NCBI GenBank assembly: GCA_030268105.1
Contig: BSDZ01000116.1
Coordinates: 310,001-374,000 of the forward strand
Origin: Volvox africanus
Lineage: Eukaryota > Chlorophyta > Chlorophyceae > Chlamydomonadales > Volvocaceae
Reading direction: 5' to 3'
Length of the DNA: 64,000 nt
Both the position numbers and the translations under genes were made by a program. How positions within the stretch are numbered: position 1 is the first letter of the stretch; each line of letters starts with the position of its first letter. Positions 11,738 through 21,774 of this stretch are shown here, piece by piece. The notes under the pieces are model-generated. The model had not been told where the DNA came from, searched no databases, and worked only from the letters and a program-made list of their open reading frames with translations.

Positions 11738-13261
11738 CTGCGGGTTGGTGGCAATAAAGTATTTCGTACACGACAAAAATAAACGCAGGAAAAAACTTAT
11801 TCTTTTACTAGTTAAAGTAAAATACAAATCTTATGCATACTTACTACTTAAAAGCGAAGAGTAGTGCTTCCGTACTCCGTCCAGGGTTGTGCGGCTGCCA
11901 ATCAATCCCATGTAAGCAACAATGTTTTGAAACCCTGCTTTACAACATCCTTTATATGTACATTTAATGCCACCCATTGTACACAGTCGTCAGGTCGTCC
12001 ATGTCATACAGTAGCAGTTCTATTGGACAACCTTGCTTGCGCAGGCAGCATACGTATAATTTCTGCAGCATCAACAGCTAATCATATATTTGTAAAGAAA
12101 TAATAATTGCTTCAGTAACGAATGGAGCCGCCTTCTGCTTATGATGGAAAGTCCCGTATGAAACCCTTTACATCCCGAAAACACTTTTCCCCTGAAAGTC
12201 AGGAACATTTTCAGTGTGTCATGCCTGGAAGGGAGCCACTAGAAGGCAACATTGCATCGGATCTGCTAGATGGCATCGACCAAGGCAGCAGCCGCTTGGC
12301 TCAAAGCTTGGCTCTTCCTGGTTTTAGTAGCAATGAGAAGTGACTTCATTGCGACGAGGATGTTTAGAATCACCATTGCAACGTTTGTACTTGAGATGCC
12401 CCGTCTATGTGCCCCGTCTTGGGAGCCAGGGCCAGCGGGATGGGATGGAAGGCAAGGGTTCTGGGCAGCCCTCAGTACAGCGCCGTCATCGGCTTAGGCA
12501 CGTGCTTGGAGTTTCTGGAGCCATGAAACAATTCTGGTTAGGAATGTGCATGACGTTTTTGATGCAATAACAAAATAATGACCGTGCTGAAAATTGTAGC
12601 GTGAATCCGTTGAACTATTCATTCCCGTGCAGCGATTGAACTATTCTGCATTGCAATATGTCTGTATTGGGGAAGCCTTGGGGTCATAGAGTACCTCTCA
12701 CACATGCTCGTTTTCATGGTCAATTTTCACACATACGCCAAGCTGCTATGATGCTTACCAGACAAGGCTATCTAATTTTTGGGGCCTGCTCGATGTGTAA
12801 CTGTGGCTCTTGGTGACTTTGTTTGGGTCTCCATCTGGAAAGATTGTTGCCTGGCTACTGTGTAAGGTTTGCTGTTGCCAAATTTCCTCGGTCCTTACCC
12901 ACACTTGCTAACTCCGGCAGCTTGCTGCTCAATAATTAGAAAGCCTTCCATAATTAGAAAGGTAGCCCTGAACAGCCATGTGTGGCACTTCAGAGTTCTA
13001 TGTTATAAAGTAAGCCACATGTACAGATTCTAAATTCGTATAATGGTAGCGATTTAGCGATGTTAACAAGCGTTCACCAGAGCAATCTCTTGTACAACGA
13101 CTAGTATTCATAGCGCTATCCTAAATTGAAATTAACTTTGAAGATATTTTATGCACAAAGTCTCGAGACTACTGCACAATAAGAGCAAGTAAGCAAACTA
13201 AATAAATCCGGCAAACCCGTGCTCCGAACATTATTATGCGCTATCTACATAAACTTTGAGT

Positions 13262-13652
13262 AAACTGCGTTACAGTGCGTTACGTGCGTATCGTAACGCA
13301 CTGTACGCAAGATATACGCAAGCTGTTTGCGTAAAGTTAACGCGTGCGTTAGGTTTGCGATCGCGTGCGTTAGGTTTGCGTTAGGCTCGCGTTAGAACAT
13401 ACGCAAGCCCCCGATTTTCGAGCACCACGAAACGTAATAAAAATTACAGGGAACTTTTATAATCATTATAAATATTGTTTTCATTTAAACGAACTTGAAA
13501 ACGACGCACTATAACAGACGTTCTGTCCAGTTTTCTATTTCTTTGCGTTAGGCTCGCGTTAGGCTAACGCAACCGCTAACGCACAAAACGCACACATACG
13601 CGCCCTAACGCAGCCTAACGCGAGCCTAACGCACGAATCTGTTGTTATAGTG
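13262..13652. repeat. CACTA right subterminal array and terminal inverted repeat
   Basis: About sixteen TAACGC or GCGTTA motifs in both orientations occur between 13262 and 13640. The terminus TTGTTATAGTG at 13652 mirrors the left end. Confidence 0.85.
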
Positions 13653-13841
13653 TTTGCGCGCCTGACACCATTGGAATGGCACTGGCGGCAGTGTTCAGGG
13701 GGACACACTGCGGAGCGCTGGGCCACTGGGTGTAGCTGGAGGCATGCCAGCGATTCTCTTCTGCCGGTAGGTTCAGCTGACTTCCGGTACACTCGGCTGT
13801 CTCTGGCTGCTGGAATTAATCTATGATGCATTGTCATGCAG

Positions 13842-14790
13842 GGGCCGTGGACGGCGCCAAGTACCTGACCTCGTGTTTAAGTAAGCAGCTAAAGGACATC
13901 TGGGGCCTTTCCCAAAGCCAGCTTGAGCTCTGCCAAGTAACTTTTTATTACAACTTCGCCTAGATACTGCTACTGGCTGTACTGCCCAGTGCTGGTTGCA
14001 TCAAACATGTTCGTCGTGATACAGATGACTGTTCGGCGGATATGCTACCTGTACTCCGTACCTATGCTCCGTACGAGACAGTTGTATACGTGCGTGGCGG
14101 CCATCTTTGGGAACCGTACCGAGGCGGCTGTTTGTGACGCGTCGGTTCGGAGCGACGAAGATGGCGTTTGGTACGGGCGGGTAAGCACGGACCTGTTGTC
14201 GGGATTCTACTGTCTTGCTGTGTGTGGGGGGGGAGGGGGTTCCCGGCACTGACATAAATGAATTTGGCTTGGAACACAGGTACAGCTTCTGCTCAGCATT
14301 ACACACACGCAGGAGACCCTTGACTTGGTGTATGTGAGGTGGTTCGAAGCACCCGAGGAGGACTGGAACAGGGAGCTTCACCTCTGACCGTTGCAATGGC
14401 ACAGGTGTGGTGGGTGGCAAAGGGACGGCAAAAAAAGAGGTTGAACTCGAGCCTAACCCAAAACCGCACCCCCACCCCCACCCCCCGCTGCAGGAAGCCT
14501 GGTGCACCACATGCCTCCTTTGGGTGCATCCCCTTGGAGTCCGTCATCGAGCGTGTTTGCATTGTTCGGACCCCGCGGCCAATTGTGGGGAAACGTGGGG
14601 CCTCTGATATGAAGCCGGTAGATCCTAAGGATGACGACAAAACGTCACAGTTTGTGTTGAATAACCTCGTTGGGCCGGCCCCTGAGGAGCTGCTGCCGGT
14701 AGTGCCAGACGAGGTGGCAGAAGCAGTGAGGGAGGAGGGGGTGGGAATGCAGCTACGTCCCTGCCAGGTCAGCGTGCGACTGGGTGCCGC
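13842..14790 (+). pseudogene. Multi-exon gene fragment, unidentified, probably degraded
   Basis: Exon-like blocks have matching splice borders. 13842-13936 reads VDGAKYLTSCLSKQLKDIWG with donor CAA|GTAACT. A block ending at 14180 reads DGVWYGR with donor CGG|GTAAGC, and 14280-14355 continues in phase after ACACAG as VQLLLSITH then LVYVRWFEAPEEDW. A later block after CTGCAG (from about 14494) reads ASFGCIPLESVIERVCIVRTP and DDDKTSQFVLNNLV. The order (WYGRV, YVRWF, IPLESV, FVLN) recalls C-terminal regions of transposon-derived proteins common in green algae; this is from memory and weak. No clean splice joins the last two blocks, so the gene may be broken. Confidence 0.35.
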
Positions 14791-14879
14791 CATGGCTGCT
14801 ATGGAAGTAAAGGCGTGGGGCTGGGAGCCCCTGCGACTGTCAAAAGCACCTCAAACACAGATAAGGGTTATCCTGTGAA

Positions 14880-15267
14880 ATAAATTATTCTGACGGTGAA
14901 GATGGCAATATCGGTTATTTTTCCTGAATTTTAGCACGGGCATTAATTAGCTTCTTTAAAATTCTATATAGATATTTCAAAACTTTTTCTCTGATTGTAT
15001 TGATCTTTAGCCACGCCCAGCAGAGGTGAAGGGAGACAGATTGGTGAAGTAGGCTGGCCTTGTTGGAATGCCGATGATTCTGGAAGTAAAGGTGTGGGGC
15101 AAGGAGCCACGACCAGCAGAGGTGAAGGGAGACGATTGGTGAAGTAGAATGGCATTGTTCAACAAGGCCAAGTTGGGATGTCAGCGATTTGTGAGAATGA
15201 TGTGAAGAAGGAGGAGGCCGGGACAAAGAGAGGGCCAAGGCAGGTGGCGCTGTCGGGCTATGACTGT
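14880..15267. other. Non-coding, short imperfect repeat
   Basis: An imperfect direct repeat with CCAGCAGAGGTGAAGGGAGAC occurs near 15018 and 15110 (spacing about 92 bp). No gene is seen. Confidence 0.5.
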
Positions 15268-15686
15268 ATTATTAGTATTATGGTTACTCCGCCCTTGCGG
15301 GCTGGCGTGTATTATGAAGAATCTCCGGGATTTTAACCGAGTGGACACGCATACCTCAACGTCTTCATCTGAGGCCGCTAGAGATCACCTGTTTTTTGGT
15401 TACGCAGGGTTTCCTACTCTCTACGGCCCCCATCCATGTGTCAGCCCCTTCGGACCTACTGGCATTTAGGTGGGTGTCAAACCACCCCGCACCATCAGCC
15501 CAGTTACGGGTCTCAGATGCTCACTTTACGGGCTATGCATTTAACCTCTGTGGATTCGGACCCCACTCCGTACTTCGGGCAATCCGAGCTACATCCCTCC
15601 TATGCCAATTTGCCCCGACCTAGATTCGAAGTGGCGACTTTATTATCGCTGGCTCGGATCCTTAGGGAATGGCCTTGAGAGGCGGA
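15268..15686 (+). repeat. Dispersed repeat, inverted copy of 1688-2019
   Basis: See the partner at 1688-2019. This copy is longer, with an extra block after GGGCTGGCGTGTATT that is absent from the partner. Confidence 0.75.
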
Positions 15687-15789
15687 TATGGCCTCGACTG
15701 TACGATATGTATCCCTGTAATGTATACAACCGGATAATGATTGAATCCCGTACAGCAATTGCATGGCCTCCGCCGACCGCTGCCAAATA

Positions 15790-16165
15790 TAGTTTGATGA
15801 GCTACAGCTGTCATCGACTATAGCTTGGACGACTTAGCTCGAGTATAGCTGGACTATAGTTGAAGCTATAGTCGATGTCAGCTATAGCTGATCAAACTAT
15901 AGTTTGATCAGCTATAGCTAGCATTGACTATAGCTTGGACGACTATAGCTGGAAGTCCTTAGCTATAGTCCCTTACTATAGTCAATGTTAGCTATAGCTG
16001 ATCACACTATAGTATGATCAGCTATAGCTGACATCGACTATAGCTAGGACAACTATAGTTGGACTATAGTCTCATACTACAGTCGATGTTATTATCGTCA
16101 AAAAGAATCGTCTATTGGTTGGATATATCGGCTATTTCTGACCAAAGTCCAACTATAGTCAGCCT
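15790..16165. repeat. CTATAG-rich palindrome array
   Basis: CTATAG occurs more than twenty times. A perfect 40-bp palindrome is centred at 15899.5 (15880-15919), with imperfect symmetry extending far on both sides. A second near-perfect palindrome is centred at 16009.5, giving a period of about 110 bp. GCTGATCA boxes flank both centres. It could extrude cruciforms or be transcribed as a long hairpin. No terminal repeats or target duplication were found. Confidence 0.85.
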
Positions 16166-16169
16166 CCCA

Positions 16170-17195
16170 GATTACAGACGTACAACACCCGGAGGGCACC
16201 CGTACCGTAGGAGTTGCGGACGAGGGCAGCAGCGGCGAGCTGAGGCGGGGGGATAGGAGGTGGTGCATACACTGGCCTCTCCTGCGTATGGGTGTAGCTA
16301 ATTTGTCAGCGCTGGGCTGGACATCCAGTGAAAAGTGCATGCCGTTCATGAACGGTCCAAGGCGCATGTTGGGGGTTGGACATCCTCGATTCTGCTCCCC
16401 TCTTACCCGAGCATGCCTCGCTACTTCTCCCTGCACCCTGGGGGCAGTATCTCTCTGTGCCTTAAATGCCAATGTTACTAAATATCTTGCCAGAAGTGTC
16501 CACTCACAGGTAGGTGGTTTTGATTCACACAGCCTGGTTTGATGAAGGGGTGCCGTAGCTCTCTGGATATGGATTACGCATGTGCTGCTGCAGCTAGCTG
16601 TGGGTGGTGTCTGTTTATATAATTAGAATGCTGGTGTTGGGGTTTTAGTGCTGGTTTCGGTTATGCGACCCTCACTTATCATGTACGACCCAAGGGTCAG
16701 TGTGCGGCAGAGCATCTGTATGCCCCCCGTTTCCGTTTCTATGCCGCCAATGTTCCTGAGCGCTGATCAAGTCACCGCCCGCCTGCCACATCCCGTGTGA
16801 TTTCAGGTCGCCGATCGGTGACTTTGAAGGCATACAGAGCGAGAGAGCGAGAACGTGTATAGCGTACGGCAAAGTTGTTATGTGTCGACTATACATCGAT
16901 GAATTGAATAGATATGTTGATACACCTGAAATCCCAAAATCACCGAATGCATGCACAATCTATCACAGCCATATTTAGGCCGCTTTTACAGTTGCTGTAC
17001 GGCTATATATCTAGCTGCAAAGCCTTTTGGGTGGCAAGAAATAGCAGAGAGCGCGAAGAGTGCATCTCGTTACGTTCATAATTGACATCGGGTAGATAAC
17101 TGGCCACATTCGCAATTAGATCCCTTTGCGCAGTCATAATCTTGATGAGCGTCATGCACGCGGAGCTCCCTCGGCCCACCAGCAAGCCGACTCAG
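16170..17195. other. No supported gene
   Basis: There are several short open frames on both strands without family features. A 61-codon minus frame (17003-17185) lies just 3' of the membrane-protein gene and may be in its 3' untranslated region. Confidence 0.4.
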
Positions 17196-18431
17196 CTATG
17201 ATGATTTCTGAGGCTCACCTCCAGCTGCTGCTTCTCCATCGCTAGTTTTGGCAGTGCCACCCGCAGCAGGCGAGGTCAAACCAGGTTCACGAAAGATAAC
17301 CTGTTATAAGGGACTAGGAAATACACTCCCAAAGTTAGAACTAACATCACGATGACAACATCGGCATCCATCCTCATCCAGAGACCTCCAAGCACTAACA
17401 GCGACTCAAGCATGACGACGCGCTTCATCAGTGACTCTTTGCAATATCTATCTCCAGAGCCACCTCCCGAAGCGGACGGCTTTGGCTGTCACCTTCTTGG
17501 CCAGCCCGAAAAGAGAGGAGAGGACATATTCCATAAACATGGCTGGCGCAAACGTTGCAATAGCCGAGTAATACACGGCCACAACGATTACCAGCCCACC
17601 CCCCGAACATGCCTGCACCACGCAGGCAGGGAGAAGGGGCCGCACGGCAGGCAGGGGCCAAGCAGTCAAGTAAGTATATAAATAAGCAACGTGCTATAAA
17701 TGCGCCGATGAATATTTATCTTTTCATCATCATAGACAGATAGGCCCGCGAGCATGTAATAGTGGATTGACAGCTTACACATACGAACCTGCTAGATTAT
17801 TGGCACATATACACCGGAACCTTCTCACTGACGATAAGGCCGAATGCAGTCAGGGCGGCCTTATAGGCTGCGGCAAGTGTGATGTCGGCAGGGCTGCTAG
17901 CGGCAACCCAGACGGCCGCCAGTACTTGCACGCCCGTTAGCACATGGACTCGGAAGACCATCTTACTATATTTGACCTCCTGCATCAGCTGCAGTAGTAG
18001 GAATCAACCGACGATGAGCAACAAAGCAATAAAAAACGTAGGACGATGGGACAGGAAGGGCAGGACGGATGGAACGGGTGGGACGGGTGTGATGGGTGGG
18101 ACTTGACGGGACGGGTGCGACGGGATATGACGGGTGGAGGGTACGGACGGGACGGGACGGGTGGGACGGGTGGGACGGGTGGGACGGGTGGGACGGGACA
18201 GGACGGGTGGGACATACCATAACTCACCAATCGAGCATTTAAACTATCCAGCCTGTCGGTCTTGTTCACCTGCTGATGCGTCGCCAAAAAATCGCAAGCA
18301 TTATTGAGGGCAACAAAATCAAGTTCATCAGAGAGTGGCTGGGCGGCGGCGGCGTGTTCATCCATGCTATGCATGTCGGCGGTGGCGTGTGTAGATAAGC
18401 CATAAGCAGGCAGGATTTGTAGCACTCTCAT
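17196..18431 (-). CDS. Predicted four-exon membrane protein, unknown family
   Basis: Four minus-strand exons join in phase 0 with good splice signals: 18228-18431 (ATG at 18431; donor TTG|GTGAGT), 17821-17979 (acceptor GATGCAG; donor AAG|GTTCCG), 17493-17612 (acceptor GTGCAG; donor AAG|GTGACA) and 17196-17300 (acceptor AACAG; stop TAG). The product is about 195 residues. The N-terminal third is soluble (LDFVALNNACDFLATHQQ). Two hydrophobic stretches follow: VLTGVQVLAAVWVAA and GLVIVVAVYYSAIATFAPAMF, the second likely membrane-spanning. The C-terminal tail is polar (GGTAKTSDGEAAAGGEPQ). Intron 1 carries a G-rich minisatellite. I do not recognise the family. An upstream exon is possible. Confidence rests on consistent phase and splice sites. 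Confidence 0.5.
18056..18215. repeat. GGGACGGGTG minisatellite
   Basis: A degenerate 10-bp unit, GGGACGGGTG, is tandemly repeated with variants, cleanest at 18147-18200. The G-runs could form G-quadruplexes on the plus strand. It lies in intron 1 of the predicted minus-strand gene. Confidence 0.9.
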
Positions 18432-19274
18432 GAATTGACTCAAAAAAGAGGCACCCTACCGCCGGAGGTTGTGTTGGCTCCATCGCTTGGCCAAGTGAAC
18501 AACTAGCTGCCGACGATGATATAATGAGCGATGTAGGTGTGCTATGAGGGAAATGAAAACAAGCTAATTAGAAGTCGCTTGGCATGAAAAACACGTATAC
18601 AAAGACAATAGAGCGACAGATTTACTCTCGGTGCATTTATTTAGGATCAGAACGAAGTAAGAAATAAATGCATCGATTTCACCTTTGTTGATGTATGTGC
18701 GATACCATATTAATAGTTCCTTGGAATTGTCGTATAAGGTTCGACATGCATAGGGCCTATATCATGCATGCATGCATGCCAAATTGGGCGATTTTGTACG
18801 ATGCATGACCAATCTTCAGTCGCTTGCCTATTTCCGGGACCAGCCACCGCAGTATGGCTATGTTCTCATCATATAATGCATCCTTGCGTGTGTATGCATA
18901 CCAGGCAGGTGTATGTATGAAGCCACCATGCACTTCAGGCCTGCCTGTCTGGCATTGGCGTGTGAGGCTGTGAGGCTGTGAGGCTGTTGTATCCTAAATG
19001 TTTTGCGATAAATCGTTAAGAGATAATAATGCCACCCTTCATTGGGTACTATGTACAACAGAGGCATGGATGTGAGGCATGCGCACAGCAAGTAAGGTCA
19101 CGAATGAGGCAACGTCAGCTTAGTTTTAAGTAGCAGGCGACTCGACTTATGCATTATTACTCACCAGCAGCACCCGCAACGTGCACTCGGCTAACAAAGA
19201 AAACGCTCATGGATGCATGTTTCATTCCTTCACGACGACCCATGGGTCTATCTACCTCATCACCTGGTCAAAGG
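18432..19274. other. No supported gene; host flank of element B
   Basis: The stretch contains a CATGCATG run near 18765-18779 and a triplicated GTGAGGCT at about 18960-18985. It ends at the 3' LTR of Ty3 element B. No coding region is supported. Confidence 0.4.
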
Positions 19275-20108
19275 TGTTGTACCTCTCCTTCGTGTTTGCT
19301 CATAAGTATCTGCGCGTCTGAAGGCTTTCGACACCGATGCGCGAGCACTTGCAAGTACAGCAAGACAAGCGTGAGCAAACAGAGACAGCAGAAGACTTCA
19401 AGACAGGAAGAGATATAACTTACAGTCTTACAGATCGAAATGGTGCAATGGACGTAATCGCCGTCAGCACCGGAAGCAAGCAATCATCACGCGTTGGTGA
19501 ATAGCGAAGTTTAGGCTTAGCTCGGGCTAAGTAGAATAGCGTATAGTGATTATAGTGTAGAACACACGAGTGTTCTCCGGTATCGAATGTCTTCTTCTGC
19601 TTAGCCGTCCTCGCATCTGTTATGCTCTCAGCATCGCAATGCCGTACAATTCACACTAGGAGGCCGATCCTAAGTGTGACAATCCTACTGCGTATAGGTG
19701 GTGTCTACGCATAACAACGTATAAGCCTTTCCGGCATTCGCATGATGCAAGGGTCCGAATAACGACATTCGGTTGCAAGGCATGCATCGCGACAGGTGCG
19801 GCGCTCTCAACGTGTGCTGTAATGAAGTAATATTATGTCAAATAATATTACTTATCGTTTCATAGCACGAGCATAATGCGCACTTCAATGATTCGGGATT
19901 TCATGCATGCTAGGCGGATTTGCCATGATGCGATGTCGCGATGGATAATGATAACATGCCAAATGCATATATAAATGTATGCGAATACATCTATATCATG
20001 CAGGTTCATTCATATGCAATAATCATTCATGCGTTCATCAAGATAACACTTCGCCTTGTAGGGTCGCATCGACCTACGCATCGGCTGACAACGAACCGTA
20101 GCACAACA
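19275..20108 (-). repeat. 3' LTR of copy B (834 bp)
   Basis: On the plus strand it starts TGTTGTACC and ends GCACAACA. A polypyrimidine stretch (polypurine tract on the minus strand) follows at 20111-20120. It belongs to the same LTR subfamily as copy C, distinct from A. Confidence 0.9.
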
Positions 20109-20167
20109 ATTATCCCCCCTCCCATATGCAGCATCCTCGCTGCTTCATACAGCCTCGACTGCAGGGG

Positions 20168-20449
20168 TCATTGGGCTTGCATTGCACGTTTGCGGGCTTC
20201 TTCGAGCAGGGGCTTCATGTCCTGCGAGAAGTTGCGTGCCGGTTCCCATGAGTTGTGTTCGCTGGTATACCCTGTCCACTTGACCAAGTACTCGTGTACT
20301 GTCCGCTTACGTCGGTGTCGGCCCACACGACGCGCGCGATAATCTAACACCCGCTCCACATCGTAAAACTTCTGTTTACCAGCGATCCAGGTCTCGGGAA
20401 CTGGTTCGATCCAAAACTTAGACGTGAACTGCCCACCGCGGTCCGAGAT
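20168..20449 (-). pseudogene. Copy B: end of integrase fused to chromodomain
   Basis: From 20449 the minus strand reads [12 protein letters not shown] (around the second catalytic Asp of integrase), then jumps in frame to IEPVPETW and an intact chromodomain (YDVERVLDYR, VHEYLVKWTGY, SWEPARNF) ending in TGA at 20168. About 630 bp present in copy A are missing. This removes the catalytic Glu and the GPY/F region, so B's integrase was already dead. The long frame continuing beyond 20450 is an artefact of reading into A's LTR. Confidence 0.85.
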
Positions 20450-20550
20450 TGTTGTGCTACGGTTCATTTCCCGTCGATGCGTAGGTCGACGCGATCCTAC
20501 GAGGTGAAGTGCTTTTGTGATGAACGCATTACATATGAATGAATCTGCAT

Positions 20551-20583
20551 GATATAAATGTATTCGCATATATTTATATATGC
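20551..20583 (+). promoter_or_regulatory. TATA-like promoter region of the LTR
   Basis: GATATAAATG (20551) and TATATTTATATATG (about 20568) lie roughly 100 bp into the LTR. TATA-like sequences recur at this place in the other LTRs. The spacing fits transcription starting upstream of the hairpin cluster. The start site is inferred. Confidence 0.4.
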
Positions 20584-20696
20584 ATCTGGCATGTTGTCAT
20601 TATCCATCGCGACATCGCATCATGGCAAATCCGCCTAGCATGCATGAATGACCGAATCATTGAAGTGCGCATTATGCTCGTGCTATGAAACGATAA

Positions 20697-21032
20697 GTAA
20701 TATTATCTGATATAATATTACTTCATTAAAGCACACGTTGAGAGCGCCGCACTTGTCGCGATGCATGCCCTGCAACCGGATATCGTTATCCGGACCCTTG
20801 CATCATGCGAATGCCGGAAAGGCTTATACGTTGTTATGCGTAGACATCGCCTATACGCAGTAGGGTTGTCACATTTAGGATCGGCCTCCTAATGTGAATC
20901 ATACGGCACTGCGATGCTGCGAGTATAACAGATGCGAGGACGGCTAAGCTAGACAAGACATTCGATACCAGAGAACACTTGTGTGTTCTACATTACTATT
21001 ACTATACGATACTCTACTTAGCCCGAGCTAAG
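20697..21032 (+). other. Hairpin cluster in the LTR (probable structured R-U5 RNA)
   Basis: There are five stem-loops: 20697-20721 (10-bp stem, loop CTGAT), 20776-20793 (CCGGATA/TATCCGG), 20870-20896 (CACATT-TAGGA/TCCTA-ATGTG), 20972-20989 (AGAACAC/GTGTTCT) and 21017-21032 (CTTAGC/GCTAAG). In copy C the second reads CCGAATA/TATTCGG and the third CACACT/AGTGTG, so both sides of the stem changed together. This supports selection on RNA (or DNA) folding. The role could be packaging, dimerisation or 3' end formation. Confidence 0.7.
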
Positions 21033-21276
21033 CCTGAACTTCGCTAATCACCGCCGCGTGATGATTGCTTGCTTCCGGCGCTGACGGCGATTTCGTCCAT
21101 TGCATCATTCCGACCTGTAAGACCGTAAGTTATATCTCTCTTCATCTTGAAGTCTTCCGCTGTCTCTGTTTGCTCTCGCTTGCCTTGCTGTACTTGCAAG
21201 TGCTCGCGCATCGGTGTCGATAGTCTCAAGACGTGCAGATACTCATGAGCAAACGCGAACGAGAGGTACAACAATT

Positions 21277-21294
21277 TGGTATCGAGACAGGTTC
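21277..21294 (+). other. Primer-binding site of copy A
   Basis: TGGTATCGAGACAGGTTC starts three bases after the LTR. It begins with the complement of a tRNA 3' end ...GATACCA and resembles initiator-tRNA-Met sites (TGGTATCAGAGC...) with small differences. Copy C has the same motif at 32779. Confidence 0.75.
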
Positions 21295-21340
21295 GTTGCC
21301 TAACTGTCTCTCTTTGTCTAATCGGAAGTAGGTTCTTTCT

Positions 21341-21774
21341 ATGGCGAGTTCCAGCGACGAACCACGAGGACCGCTAGATACTTTTGCCGAAGACTTAGGC
21401 CGCGCCGTTTTGGACGCCGCCGCTTCCGGTTTGTAATTGTTTAATTGCTTTTGCTTAGATTGCTGCACTTGTTGTGTAAGTGTACGCTCTGAGTCGCAGG
21501 TAATCTCAGTGCACCGGCATTGCTTGCCGCGGCGACTGAGACCGGCGTTCGTCCGGACCAGTTGGCGACTCTCATTGCCCAAACTACGGAGATCAGGACT
21601 CAGCTGGGCAATTACTTGCTGAGTTTGCTGAATCTTCTCAAGAGTACTGTCGGTAGGCTCACCGAATCGCTTTGTACTCTTGCCTTTGCGATAGAAGTCG
21701 GCTTCTATTACGCAAACCTAGGGTATCGTTTCGTGCTTCATGTCCGCGGAACACGACGATACGCCGCACACTAG
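21341..21774 (+). CDS. Leader ORF before gag, open only after removal of a 71-nt intron
   Basis: ATG at 21341 starts MASSSDEPRGPLDTFAEDLG and would stop within 10 bases of 21428. Removing 21429-21499 (GTTTGT...GTCGCAG) joins SG to NLSAPALLAAATETG and keeps the frame open to 21774, giving about 120 residues. The second part has an amphipathic Leu-rich helix (TEIRTQLGNYLLSLLNLL). The C-terminal end overlaps the start of gag (ATG 21740) by 35 nt in another frame. Copy C keeps the same ATG, intron length, splice borders and overlap (32833-33266) despite point differences. Function unknown; it could extend Gag by a +1 shift or be a separate protein. Confidence 0.5.

Larger units (their letters stand above)
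9348..13652. mobile_element. CACTA (En/Spm, CMC superfamily) DNA transposon, 4305 bp
   Basis: Both ends begin CACTATAACAA when read inward, followed within a few bases by ATTCGTGCGTTAG. The element is flanked by the 3-bp duplication TTT (9345-9347 and 13653-13655). Termini starting CACTA with a 3-bp target duplication define the superfamily. Long subterminal arrays of TAACGC in both orientations lie inside each end, as in En/Spm where they bind the accessory protein. The interior is AT-richer and carries a multi-exon minus-strand gene. No DDE transposase domain could be read, so this copy may be non-autonomous. Confidence 0.85.
20450..21273 (+). repeat. 5' LTR of copy A (824 bp)
   Basis: It has termini TGTTGT and ACAACA, perfectly inverted. 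It carries TATA-like sequences and a series of hairpins. Confidence 0.95.

Noticed and set aside
20168..20569. 133-codon minus ORF as a distinct chromodomain protein
   Set aside because: Its first part is LTR sequence of copy A read in antisense. Only the portion below 20450 is element B coding sequence.
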